A stretch of DNA of 36,129 bases, taken from NCBI GenBank assembly GCA_019636275.1, contig JAHBXY010000094.1, positions 1-36,129 of the forward strand, written 5' to 3'. Under the pieces are notes generated by a model. That model made no database searches, was not told the origin of the DNA, and saw nothing but the letters and a program-made list of their open reading frames with translations. The translations under genes and the position numbers were made by a program. This document shows positions 1-6,391 of this stretch, piece by piece (position 1 is the first letter of the stretch; every line of letters begins with the position of its first letter). The stretch comes from Planctomycetota bacterium. Lineage in GTDB: Bacteria > Planctomycetota > J058.

Positions 1-852
1 CCCGCGCGCCGGGGCCTGGTCGCCGCGGGCGGCGGCCAGGTCGCGCACGAACGAGGCGACGTCGGGGTAGCGATCGATCGGCCGCCGGGCCAGCGCGCGC
101 AGGCACACCGCCTCGAGCGCCGGCGCGACGCCCTCGGCGAGGCGCGAGGGCGGGGGGAACGGGGCGCCCTCGGCGACCTTGGTGAAGACCTCGAGCGCCG
201 TCGCGCCCTGGTGCGGCGTCCGGCCGGCGAGCACCTCGTAGAGGACGACGCCCAGGGCGTAGACGTCGGTCCAGGGCCCGACCTCGCCCAGCCGGCCCAT
301 GGCCTGCTCGGGGGCCATGTGCGTGGGTGTGCCCACGAGGTCGCCCGAGCGCGTGAGGCGGTCGGCGCGCAGGCCGAGCGAGCGCGCCAGGCCGAAGTCG
401 GTCAGGCGCGCCTGCCCGGCCTCGTCGACGAGGACGTTCTCGGGCTTCACGTCGCGGTGGACGATCCCGCGCGCGTGAAGGTGACCGAGCGCCGCGGCGA
501 CCTGCGCGATGACGTCGAGGGCCGCGTCGAGCCCGAGGAGCTGCTTCTGCAGGGCCTCGGCGAGCGAGCGCCCGCGCACGAGCTCCATGGCGTAGTAGGG
601 GGCGCCCTCCTCCGTCTCGCCGGCGCTGTGCACGCGGACGATCCCGGGGTGGTCGTCGACCTGCGCCAGGGCCTCCATCTCGCGGCGGAAGCGGCCGACG
701 GCGTCCTGGTCGCCGAGCATGTCGGGGCGCACGAGCTTGAGGGCGTACTCGTGGCCGAGCTCCGGGTGCTCGACGCGCAGGACGAACCCCATGGCGCCCC
801 GGCCGAGGAGCTCGCGGACCACGTACGGACCGATCCGCTGCCCGGGGCGCAT
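1..852 (-). CDS. Serine/threonine protein kinase (Hanks type), N-terminal part, runs off left edge
   Basis: The first 284 codons of a Ser/Thr kinase start at an ATG at 852 and stay open to the window edge. The protein begins MRPGQRIGPYVV. It shows the glycine loop GRGAMGFV (residues 17-24), the ATP-binding lysine in YALKLV (K39), the catalytic loop HRDVKPEN (132-139), DFG (152-154) and a following APE, so a full active kinase domain is present. By family it should phosphorylate Ser/Thr residues, with the kinase part in the cytoplasm. Bacterial members often continue into a membrane segment and a sensor domain, which would lie outside the window. There is no clear Shine-Dalgarno sequence. A CATCCT hexamer (859-864, minus strand) ends six bases before the ATG, as at other possible leaderless starts here. 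The GGGAAC repeat region lies upstream. Confidence 0.93.
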   Translation of the reverse strand, partial: MRPGQRIGPYVVRELLGRGAMGFVLRVEHPELGHEYALKLVRPDMLGDQDAVGRFRREMEALAQVDDHPGIVRVHSAGETEEGAPYYAMELVRGRSLAEALQKQLLGLDAALDVIAQVAAALGHLHARGIVHRDVKPENVLVDEAGQARLTDFGLARSLGLRADRLTRSGDLVGTPTHMAPEQAMGRLGEVGPWTDVYALGVVLYEVLAGRTPHQGATALEVFTKVAEGAPFPPPSRLAEGVAPALEAVCLRALARRPIDRYPDVASFVRDLAAARGDQAPARG

Positions 853-936
853 GGCGCGAGGATGACCGATCCGGGGGCGGGAAGCCACCGGGGGAGGCCG
901 CGCTCACCGCCAAGAAGGACCTCGGTCGAGTCTTCC

Positions 937-996
937 GTTCCCGTTCCCGTTCCCGTTCCCGTTCCCGTTCCCGTTCCCGTTCCCGTTCCCGTTCCC
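937..996 (-). repeat. Ten perfect GTTCCC units (GGGAAC on the minus strand)
   Basis: Ten uninterrupted copies of GTTCCC are read on the plus strand, which is GGGAAC on the minus strand. The minus strand therefore has ten GGG runs separated by three bases, which fits the canonical G-quadruplex pattern. The array lies about 85 bases upstream of the kinase start and would be in its leader or promoter region. Confidence 0.97.
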
Positions 997-1101
997 GCAC
1001 CTCCGAGGTTGCTGATCATGCGAGTGAGCATGGAGACCACACGGAGCAAGAGGTTTAGACCCGCGCTCGTCGTGGTCGAAGTTCATGTGGCCCCGACAAC
1101 C

Positions 1102-1156
1102 GGGAACGGGAACGGGAACGGGAACGGGTGGCCCAACAACCGGGAACGGGAACGGG
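1102..1156 (+). repeat. Two short GGGAAC arrays in the opposite orientation
   Basis: Four GGGAAC units plus a final GGG (1102-1128) and two units plus a final GGG (1142-1156) are read on the plus strand. Both are preceded by almost the same flank, ACAACC, so the second looks like a partial duplication of the first. The orientation is inverted relative to the ten-unit array at 937-996, so the two can pair as a long hairpin or form quadruplexes on opposite strands. Confidence 0.95.
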
Positions 1157-1217
1157 ACGACGCAGCAGTTCGCGCGCCAGCCACATGCGTCCTGGCGGTT
1201 CTCGTGAGTCGTCCAGG

Positions 1218-2984
1218 CTAGAACGGACCCAGGTCGACGACCTCCGGGGCCGCGCCGGGCACCGGCTCGCGGACCTCGTAGGCGTGATCGGGCTGGAGGC
1301 CCTCGACGACGGTGGTGCCCGTGCGCGAGGGCCAGCGGATCACGACGCGGTCGACGGCCGCGGCGCGGCCGAGGCCGAAGACGAGGGGGCGCGCGTCCTG
1401 GTGGCCGGCGTGGCCCTGCCCGCCGAGGATCTCGCGCGTCTGGCGCAGGCCGCCGGCCTCGACCGAGACGCGCGCGCCGATCGCGTCGCGGTTGGCGCCG
1501 CCCTCGGCCGCGCCGCGGCCCACGAGGCGCAGCCCGAGCGAGCGCCGCCCGGCGCGCGGGGTGCGGTTCTCGAGGAGCACGGGGCGCAGCGTGCGCGCCG
1601 CGGCCTGCTCGGCGGGCAGGCGCATGTTCGTCAGCCCGGTGACCACGTCCTCGTCGCCGTCGCGGTCGTAGTCGGCCAGCGAGAGCTGCGCGGCGTTGAG
1701 GACGTCGATCCCGGCCGCGGCCGTGACGTCGGCGAACTCGAGCGGCAGCGTCTGGCGGAACAGGCGCAGGCGCTGCTCGTCGGGGTAGTCGCCCGAGGCC
1801 AGGAGCAGGTCGGGCCAGCCGTCGAGGTCGGCGTCGGTCCAGCCGGCGTAGAGGTCGCCCTGGTTCCAGTTGGGGACCTCGTGGCGGCGCGGCATGGCGT
1901 CGGGCAGGCGGCGGAAGCGCACCGCCCCGCGCGCGCCGCCGAGGTTGACGAGGAGCGCCGAGCGGTCGGACGAGGGCCCCGCCCACGCGTGGGTGATCTC
2001 GGCCAGGAACACGTCGAGGCGCCCGTCGTTGTCGACGTCGATCACGGCGGCGTCGAACGTGTTGCCGTTGGCGCGGAAGGGGCGCTCGTCCTCGCGCGGC
2101 TGGCCGAAGCGCTCCTTCCACCAGCGCTTGGTCTCCTCGGGGTAGAGGCCGCTCGTGTCCTCGTCGCCGGCGAAGCCGCTCGCCAGCCCGGCCTCGACGA
2201 ACGTCCCGTCGCCGCGGTTCATGTAGAGCAGGTTGCGCTGCCTCCCGTAGGCGCACACGAGGATGTCCGGCCAGCCGTCGCCGTCGACGTCGGCCGTCGT
2301 CAGGCCGTAGACCGGCCGGCGGCTGTCCTCGTGGCCGGGTTCGCGGCGGAGCGTCAGCCCGGCGCGGTCGGTGACCTCCTCGAAGCGCCCGCCGCCCAGG
2401 CCGCGGTAGAGGCGCACGGCGGTGGCCTCGAGCGGCAGGCCGCCGGCCACGTAGTCGCCGGCCGTGACGAGGTCGAGGACGCCGTCGAGGTCGAAGTCGA
2501 GGAACGCGGCGCAGGTGAGCGGCTCGGGCGGGAGCTCGAAGGTGACCTTCGACGACGCGACGGCCGCGCCCGTGGTCCCGTGGCGGAGCAGGCGCACGTG
2601 CGAGCGCCGGCCGGGGTCCTTCCAGTCGGGCGCGGTCGGGTCGAGGCGCCAGGCGACGAGCGCGTCCTGGTGGCCGTCGTCGTCGAGGTCCGCCAGGGCG
2701 AGCAGGTCGGGGCGGTCCTCGGGCGCGGGGCCGGCCAGGCCGCCCTCGAGCCGCACGAAGCGTCGGCCGCCGCGCGGGTCGGCGACGTTGCGGTGGACGC
2801 GGTGCTTGTGGATGACGAGGTCGGGCCAGCCGTCGCCGTCGAGGTCGGCGAAGACGCTGCGGTGCGCGTCGCCCGGCTCGAGGCCGCGGTCGAGGGTCAC
2901 GTCGACGTAGCGCGGGCCCTCGTCGGCCCGGACGGCGGCCAGGGCGGCGACGGCCAGGGTGAGCGCGGGAGCGACGGCGCGCAT
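1218..2984 (-). CDS. Secreted FG-GAP/VCBS repeat protein with C-terminal ASPIC/UnbV domain (CRTAC1-like)
   Basis: This is an exported 588-residue protein. The ATG at 2984 is preceded by GGAGG with good spacing, and the first 20 residues (MRAVAPALTLAVAALAAVRA) form a signal peptide. About seven FG-GAP repeats follow, each with a calcium-binding-type loop such as DLDGDGWPD, DLDDDGHQD, DVDGDGWPD and DVDNDGRLD, which together would build a beta-propeller. The last 100 residues have the ASPIC/UnbV signature, with VVIRWPS followed by a hydrophobic segment. Family members are extracellular or periplasmic binding or adhesion proteins and no enzyme activity is established. The gene is divergent from the DUF971 gene, with 51 bases between the starts. 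Its exact ligand cannot be read from the sequence. Confidence 0.93.
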   Translation of the reverse strand: MRAVAPALTLAVAALAAVRADEGPRYVDVTLDRGLEPGDAHRSVFADLDGDGWPDLVIHKHRVHRNVADPRGGRRFVRLEGGLAGPAPEDRPDLLALADLDDDGHQDALVAWRLDPTAPDWKDPGRRSHVRLLRHGTTGAAVASSKVTFELPPEPLTCAAFLDFDLDGVLDLVTAGDYVAGGLPLEATAVRLYRGLGGGRFEEVTDRAGLTLRREPGHEDSRRPVYGLTTADVDGDGWPDILVCAYGRQRNLLYMNRGDGTFVEAGLASGFAGDEDTSGLYPEETKRWWKERFGQPREDERPFRANGNTFDAAVIDVDNDGRLDVFLAEITHAWAGPSSDRSALLVNLGGARGAVRFRRLPDAMPRRHEVPNWNQGDLYAGWTDADLDGWPDLLLASGDYPDEQRLRLFRQTLPLEFADVTAAAGIDVLNAAQLSLADYDRDGDEDVVTGLTNMRLPAEQAAARTLRPVLLENRTPRAGRRSLGLRLVGRGAAEGGANRDAIGARVSVEAGGLRQTREILGGQGHAGHQDARPLVFGLGRAAAVDRVVIRWPSRTGTTVVEGLQPDHAYEVREPVPGAAPEVVDLGPF

Positions 2985-3023
2985 GGGCGACCTCCGGGGG
3001 GATTTCACCACGGCTCGGCGACG

Positions 3024-3029
3024 TATGAT
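3024..3029 (+). promoter_or_regulatory. -10-like TATGAT six bases before the DUF971 start
   Basis: TATGAT ends at 3029 and the ATG begins at 3036, so a transcript started at the usual distance would begin at or next to the ATG. There is no Shine-Dalgarno sequence in between. I found no good -35 box, so this is an inference from the -10 match alone. Confidence 0.45.
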
Positions 3030-3035
3030 GGCGCC

Positions 3036-3329
3036 ATGAGCGCGGAGCCGACCTACGTCGACCTCAAGGACTCGCAGGGGCTGTTCGTGATCGGCTGGTC
3101 CGACGGCGGCGAGACCCGGATCCCCTACCGGCGGCTGCGGCAGGCCTGCGAGTGCGCCCTGTGCGTCGACGAGCTCTCGGGCGAGCGGCTGCTCGACCCG
3201 GCCAGCGTGGCCGAGGACGTGGGCGTGCACGACTGCCAGGAGGTCGGCGCCTACGGGCTCCGCTTTCACTGGAGCGACGGGCACTCGACCGGGATCTACA
3301 CGTTCGAGAAGCTGCGCCGGCTGGGCTGA
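3036..3329 (+). CDS. DUF971 domain protein (gamma-butyrobetaine hydroxylase N-terminal-like)
   Basis: This small 97-residue protein consists almost entirely of a DUF971 domain. It has the typical order of a short beta hairpin (IGWSDGGETRIPYRRLR), a cysteine pair CECALC near residues 39-44, GERLLDP, and an end matching LRFHWSDGHSTGIYTFEKLR. In eukaryotic gamma-butyrobetaine hydroxylase the same fold binds zinc through Cys and His residues. Stand-alone bacterial copies have been linked to iron-sulfur cluster handling, which I cannot confirm here. The start has no Shine-Dalgarno and is preceded by TATGAT. The DNA methyltransferase gene follows after 37 bases on the same strand. Confidence 0.9.
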   Translation: MSAEPTYVDLKDSQGLFVIGWSDGGETRIPYRRLRQACECALCVDELSGERLLDPASVAEDVGVHDCQEVGAYGLRFHWSDGHSTGIYTFEKLRRLG

Positions 3330-3354
3330 CGGGCGGGTTGTCGGTGCCCCCGGC

Positions 3355-3360
3355 CACAAT
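3355..3360 (+). promoter_or_regulatory. -10-like CACAAT six bases before the DNA methyltransferase start
   Basis: CACAAT ends at 3360 and the ATG begins at 3367, the same spacing as at the DUF971 start. No Shine-Dalgarno sequence lies between. It is a weak match on its own and is listed because the geometry repeats. Confidence 0.3.
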
Positions 3361-3366
3361 GCCGCC

Positions 3367-4701
3367 ATGACCCCCGACGCCCCCGCGCGCCGCCCGCGCG
3401 CCGCCGCCCGCCCCGCGCGCCGCCGGGCGCCTTCGACGACGCCTTCGACGACGCCCGCGGCCGAGGACCCGCAGGCCCGGCTGTGGGGCGACGACGACGC
3501 CTCGACCGGCTTCTTCGTCGAGGTGCGCGACTTCGACCGCTTCGGGGCGCGGAGCCTGCGCGGCGAGACGCTCGGCGTGCCGACGTTCACCAACGAGTTC
3601 TGGACGGCGCGGCAGCGCCAGGCCGACGGGCTGCACGAGGTCTCCTACCGGGCCTGCTTCAAGCCGCAGCTCCCGGCCTTCTTCATCGACCGGCTGACGC
3701 GGCCCGGCGACCGCGTGTACGACCCGTTCATGGGCCGCGGGACGACGCCGCTCGAGGCGGCGCTGCGCGGGCGCGCGCCGCTGGGCAACGACAAGAACCC
3801 GCTCTGCGCGCAGCTCGTGGCCCCGCGCCTCGACCCGCCCACCGTCGAGGAGGTCGAGGCGCGCCTGGGCCAGCTCGACCTCCGGGGCGCGGCGCCCGAC
3901 GACGACGACCTGCGGACGTTCTTCCACCCCGAGACGCTGGCCGAGCTCGCGGCCCTGCGCGCGCACCTGCAGGCGCGCGAGCGCGCGGGCGCGCTCGACC
4001 GGGTCGACCGCTGGCTGCGCATGGTGGCGCTCAACCGGCTAACCGGCCACTCGAGCGGCTTCTTCTCCGTCTACACGCTGCCGCCCAACCAGGCGGTCAC
4101 GGCGCAGGCGCAGCGGGTGATCAACGCGCGGCGCGGGCAGACGCCGCCGCGGCGCGAGGTGGCCCCGCGGATCGTCGACAAGACGCGCGCCCTCCTGCGC
4201 GACCTCGACGACGCGGCGCGCGCGCGCCTGGCGCTCGCGGCCGAGCAGGCGGTCCTGCTCACCGGCCCGGCCGACGCCACGCCGGCGCTGGCCGACGGGA
4301 GCGTCGACCTCGTGGTCACGTCGCCGCCGTTCCTCGACGTCGTCGACTACGCGACCGACAACTGGCTGCGCGGATGGTTCGCCGGCGTCGACGTCGCCGG
4401 CGTCGGCCTGACGACCCCGCGCGACCTGGGCGCCTGGCAGGCGGCGATGACCGCCGTGCTCCGCGAGCTGCGCCGCGTCCTGCGCCCGGGCGGCCACGTG
4501 GCCTTCGAGACCGGCGAGGTCCGCGGCGGCAAGGTGCGCCTCGAGGAGGCGGTGATCCCCTGCGCCCGCGAGGCGGGGCTGCGGCCGCTGCTCGTGATGA
4601 TCAACCAGCAGGCGTTCACCAAGACGGCGAACTGCTGGGGGGTCGACAACCGGGTCAAGGGCACGAACACGAACCGGATCACGGTGCTCGTCCGCGACTG
4701 A
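3367..4701 (+). CDS. Solitary DNA methyltransferase (N4-cytosine / N6-adenine type)
   Basis: This 444-residue protein is an amino-methyltransferase that would transfer a methyl group from S-adenosylmethionine to cytosine N4 or adenine N6 in DNA. The SAM-binding motif I is DPFMGRGTT (residues 119-127) and the catalytic motif IV is TSPPF (318-322), followed by a segment of the common type DYATDNWLR. About 190 residues separate the two, and motif I comes first, which resembles the alpha order rather than the more usual beta order of SPPY enzymes. The first 35 residues are a basic, Ala/Arg/Pro-rich, probably disordered extension. No restriction endonuclease is adjacent, so it is probably an orphan regulatory or protective enzyme. 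The downstream Uma2 gene converges on it with a 12-base gap. The recognition sequence cannot be predicted. Confidence 0.88.
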   Translation: MTPDAPARRPRAAARPARRRAPSTTPSTTPAAEDPQARLWGDDDASTGFFVEVRDFDRFGARSLRGETLGVPTFTNEFWTARQRQADGLHEVSYRACFKPQLPAFFIDRLTRPGDRVYDPFMGRGTTPLEAALRGRAPLGNDKNPLCAQLVAPRLDPPTVEEVEARLGQLDLRGAAPDDDDLRTFFHPETLAELAALRAHLQARERAGALDRVDRWLRMVALNRLTGHSSGFFSVYTLPPNQAVTAQAQRVINARRGQTPPRREVAPRIVDKTRALLRDLDDAARARLALAAEQAVLLTGPADATPALADGSVDLVVTSPPFLDVVDYATDNWLRGWFAGVDVAGVGLTTPRDLGAWQAAMTAVLRELRRVLRPGGHVAFETGEVRGGKVRLEEAVIPCAREAGLRPLLVMINQQAFTKTANCWGVDNRVKGTNTNRITVLVRD

Positions 4702-4713
4702 CGCGCCCCGCGG

Positions 4714-5310
4714 TCACGTCGGCGGGGGCGCCTCGGGGCCGAGCACCGTCTCCACGGGGACGCGTACGTCCGGCAGCGCGAGAGGGCTGAGCACCTCCCC
4801 GGGGCGGTGGCGGGTGACGCGGGTGTAGCCGCCGTCGGGCTCGGGGCCGCGGTGCACCTCGACGAGGCGGCCGGGGAGGTCGACGATCCACACCTCCGCC
4901 ACCCCGGCGCGGGCGTAGATCGGCACCTTGACGCGGCGGTCCTTCTCGATGGTGGCGTCGCCGACCTCGATCAGCAGGAGCACGTCGTCGGGGCCGGGAT
5001 GGCCGCGCCCCGGGCGCGCGAGGACCACGTCCGGCTCCGGCTCCGAGTCCGGCGGGAGGCGCACCGGGTTCTGGATGCGCACCCGGGCGCGGTCGCCCGC
5101 GGCCGGGACGAGCAGGTGGTTGAGCGCGTCGACGCAGTCGCCGTGCTCCTCGCCGATCGGGGGCATCGCGACCACCTCCCCGTCGAGCAGCTCGACGCGC
5201 TCGTCCTCGGTCAGGACCGCCGCCGCGATCATGCGCTCGTACTCGTCGACGGTGAAGCGGCGCCGCCGCAGCCAGGGCGCCGTGGCCCTGCCCTCCGTGA
5301 GGATCGTCAC
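4714..5310 (-). CDS. Uma2 family endonuclease-fold protein (DUF820)
   Basis: This 198-residue protein belongs to the Uma2/DUF820 family of restriction-endonuclease-like (PD-(D/E)xK) proteins, whose biological role is mostly unknown. It opens with the family hallmark FTVDEYERM and ELLDGEVV (about residues 19-47). It then carries the putative active-site residues in PEPDVVL (D94) and LLIEVGD (E115), a lysine near 128, and YARAGVAEVWIVD. I chose the GTG at 5310 because GGGGAGG sits five bases upstream and a TATGCT -10-like box (5327-5332) lies just before. ATG codons at 5331 and 5340 are possible but lack this support. Such genes are often found in many scattered copies in high-GC and cyanobacterial genomes. 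The gene converges with the DNA methyltransferase, but nothing shows a restriction-modification pair. Confidence 0.85.
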   Translation of the reverse strand: MTILTEGRATAPWLRRRRFTVDEYERMIAAAVLTEDERVELLDGEVVAMPPIGEEHGDCVDALNHLLVPAAGDRARVRIQNPVRLPPDSEPEPDVVLARPGRGHPGPDDVLLLIEVGDATIEKDRRVKVPIYARAGVAEVWIVDLPGRLVEVHRGPEPDGGYTRVTRHRPGEVLSPLALPDVRVPVETVLGPEAPPPT

Positions 5311-5326
5311 GTCGGCCTCCCCGTCC

Positions 5327-5332
5327 AGCATA
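5327..5332 (-). promoter_or_regulatory. TATGCT -10-like box ahead of the Uma2 gene
   Basis: TATGCT on the minus strand ends 17 bases before the GTG start, with GGGGAGG between them. The same hexamer stands before four other genes in this window. Confidence 0.4.
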
Positions 5333-5366
5333 GCAAGCATGGGGGCCCGAGCGCTGAAGGCGAGGA

Positions 5367-6167
5367 TCAGGCGAGCGCGAGCGTGCGGCCGCTCTGGGCG
5401 TAGAAGGCCATGGGGTTGTCCCACACGACCTTGCGCACCTGCTCGGGGGTGTAGCCGCGCTTGCGCATCTCGTGCGCGACGCGCGCGACCGAGAGCGCGT
5501 CCGAGTGGCCCCAGTCGGCGCTCGAGTTGACCATCATGCGCTCGGTCCCGTGCTCGTCGAGGATGTTCACGGCGCGCTCGGGCGAGAGCTTCGTCACCGG
5601 GTAGACGGTATGGCCGGCCCAGCAGCCGAAGTCGCGGCACAGGCCGATCGTCTCCTCGGTGTTGTGGTCGATCAGCGTGCGCTCGGCCGGGAAGTCGTGC
5701 TCGCGCACCATGTCGATGATCCGCTGCACGCCCGCGCGCTTGTTGCGGTGCGGCGTGTGGACCATGAGCGGCAGGTGGTGCTTCTTGGCCAGCTCGATCT
5801 GCGCGTGGACCGCCTCGACCTCGGGCTCGGTGATGTCGTCGAGGCCGATCTCGCCCACGGCCACGCAGCGCTCGTGCACGAGGAAGGTCTCGAGCTCGGC
5901 CAGGACGTCCTTCGCGAGCTGCCGGTCGTTGGCCTCGCGGGGGTTGAGCGCGATGCACGAGTAGTGGGCGATCCCCCACTGCCGGGCCCGGTCGCCCTCG
6001 AAGCGCAGGATGTGGTTGAAGTAGTCGCGGAAGGTCCCGGGCGACGTCCGCGGCTCGCCCAGCCAGAACGAGGGCTCGACGACGACGCGGTAGCCGGCGA
6101 GGGCCATCTTCTCGTAGTCGTCCGTGACCCGGGAGATCATGTGGATGTGCGGGTCGCAGATGTCCAT
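5367..6167 (-). CDS. TatD-family metal-dependent hydrolase, EboB-like
   Basis: This 266-residue amidohydrolase-fold enzyme has the metal-binding HxH near the N-terminus (DPHIHM), a GEIGLDD segment carrying the conserved glutamate (about residues 106-112), a histidine in VHTPH, another in DHNTEE, and an aspartate in SADWGHSD near the end. Sections such as VVEPSFWLG, ALNPREAND and NPMAFYAQSGR match my memory of EboB, the TatD-like member of the ebo cluster found in bacteria and algae. None of the other ebo genes is in the window, so its role is open. The start at 6167 has GGAGG upstream. It is divergent from the DUF4388 gene and lies 56 bases upstream of the Uma2 gene on the same strand. Confidence 0.88.
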   Translation of the reverse strand: MDICDPHIHMISRVTDDYEKMALAGYRVVVEPSFWLGEPRTSPGTFRDYFNHILRFEGDRARQWGIAHYSCIALNPREANDRQLAKDVLAELETFLVHERCVAVGEIGLDDITEPEVEAVHAQIELAKKHHLPLMVHTPHRNKRAGVQRIIDMVREHDFPAERTLIDHNTEETIGLCRDFGCWAGHTVYPVTKLSPERAVNILDEHGTERMMVNSSADWGHSDALSVARVAHEMRKRGYTPEQVRKVVWDNPMAFYAQSGRTLALA

Positions 6168-6301
6168 GGCGCTCGTCCTCCGGGGTCCTCCCGCGGCGCG
6201 GCGGGCGGCGTATCCTAACCCCCGACCGCCCGGGGACGGGCCTGGTCGGCCCCGTCGCGCGGATCGTCAAGGTCCACGGCGCTGGCTTCCTGCGGCGCGG
6301 C

Positions 6302-6330
6302 TTGTTTTATCCCCTTGCCACTGCTACTGT
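6302..6330 (+). promoter_or_regulatory. Sigma-70-like promoter for the DUF4388/kinase unit
   Basis: TTGTTT (6302-6307) and TACTGT (6325-6330) are separated by exactly 17 bases inside a short AT-richer island. Transcription would begin near 6337 and leave a leader of about 55 bases before the ATG at 6392. This is the best-spaced -35/-10 pair I saw in the window. Confidence 0.5.
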
Positions 6331-6361
6331 TCCACGCTGAGAGTCCACCTCGAGGCAAGAC

Positions 6362-6382
6362 CGGCGCGTCAGCCACGCGCCG
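6362..6382 (+). promoter_or_regulatory. Leader hairpin directly before the DUF4388 ribosome binding site
   Basis: CGGCGCGT and ACGCGCCG form a perfect 8-bp stem with the 5-base loop CAGCC. The stem ends at the base before AGGGG (6383-6387), the likely Shine-Dalgarno of the gene starting at 6392. Such a stem could affect ribosome access. Confidence 0.5.
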
Positions 6383-6391
6383 AGGGGTTCG

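Larger units (their letters stand above)
853..1217. other. Non-coding region carrying GGGAAC hexamer arrays
   Basis: These 365 bases lie between the stop of the FG-GAP gene and the start of the kinase gene, both on the minus strand. Short open frames cross it, but they translate to low-complexity strings (repeating Gly-Asn, Gly-Thr or Pro-Val) that come from the hexamers, so I do not call a gene. The stretch 997-1101 between the arrays is less GC-rich than its surroundings and I recognise no gene or RNA in it. It could be a 5' leader of the kinase mRNA or an inserted repeat cassette. Confidence 0.7.

Noticed and set aside
937..1156. CRISPR array
   Set aside because: The units are six bases long without spacers and no cas gene is present.
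904..1221. Open frames translating the hexamers to Gly-Asn, Gly-Thr or Pro-Val repeats
   Set aside because: They are produced by the GGGAAC units in several frames and have no start signal or domain.
3367..5310. Restriction-modification system from the methyltransferase and the Uma2 gene
   Set aside because: The genes are convergent, Uma2 proteins are not known as partner nucleases, and such genes are usually scattered singly.
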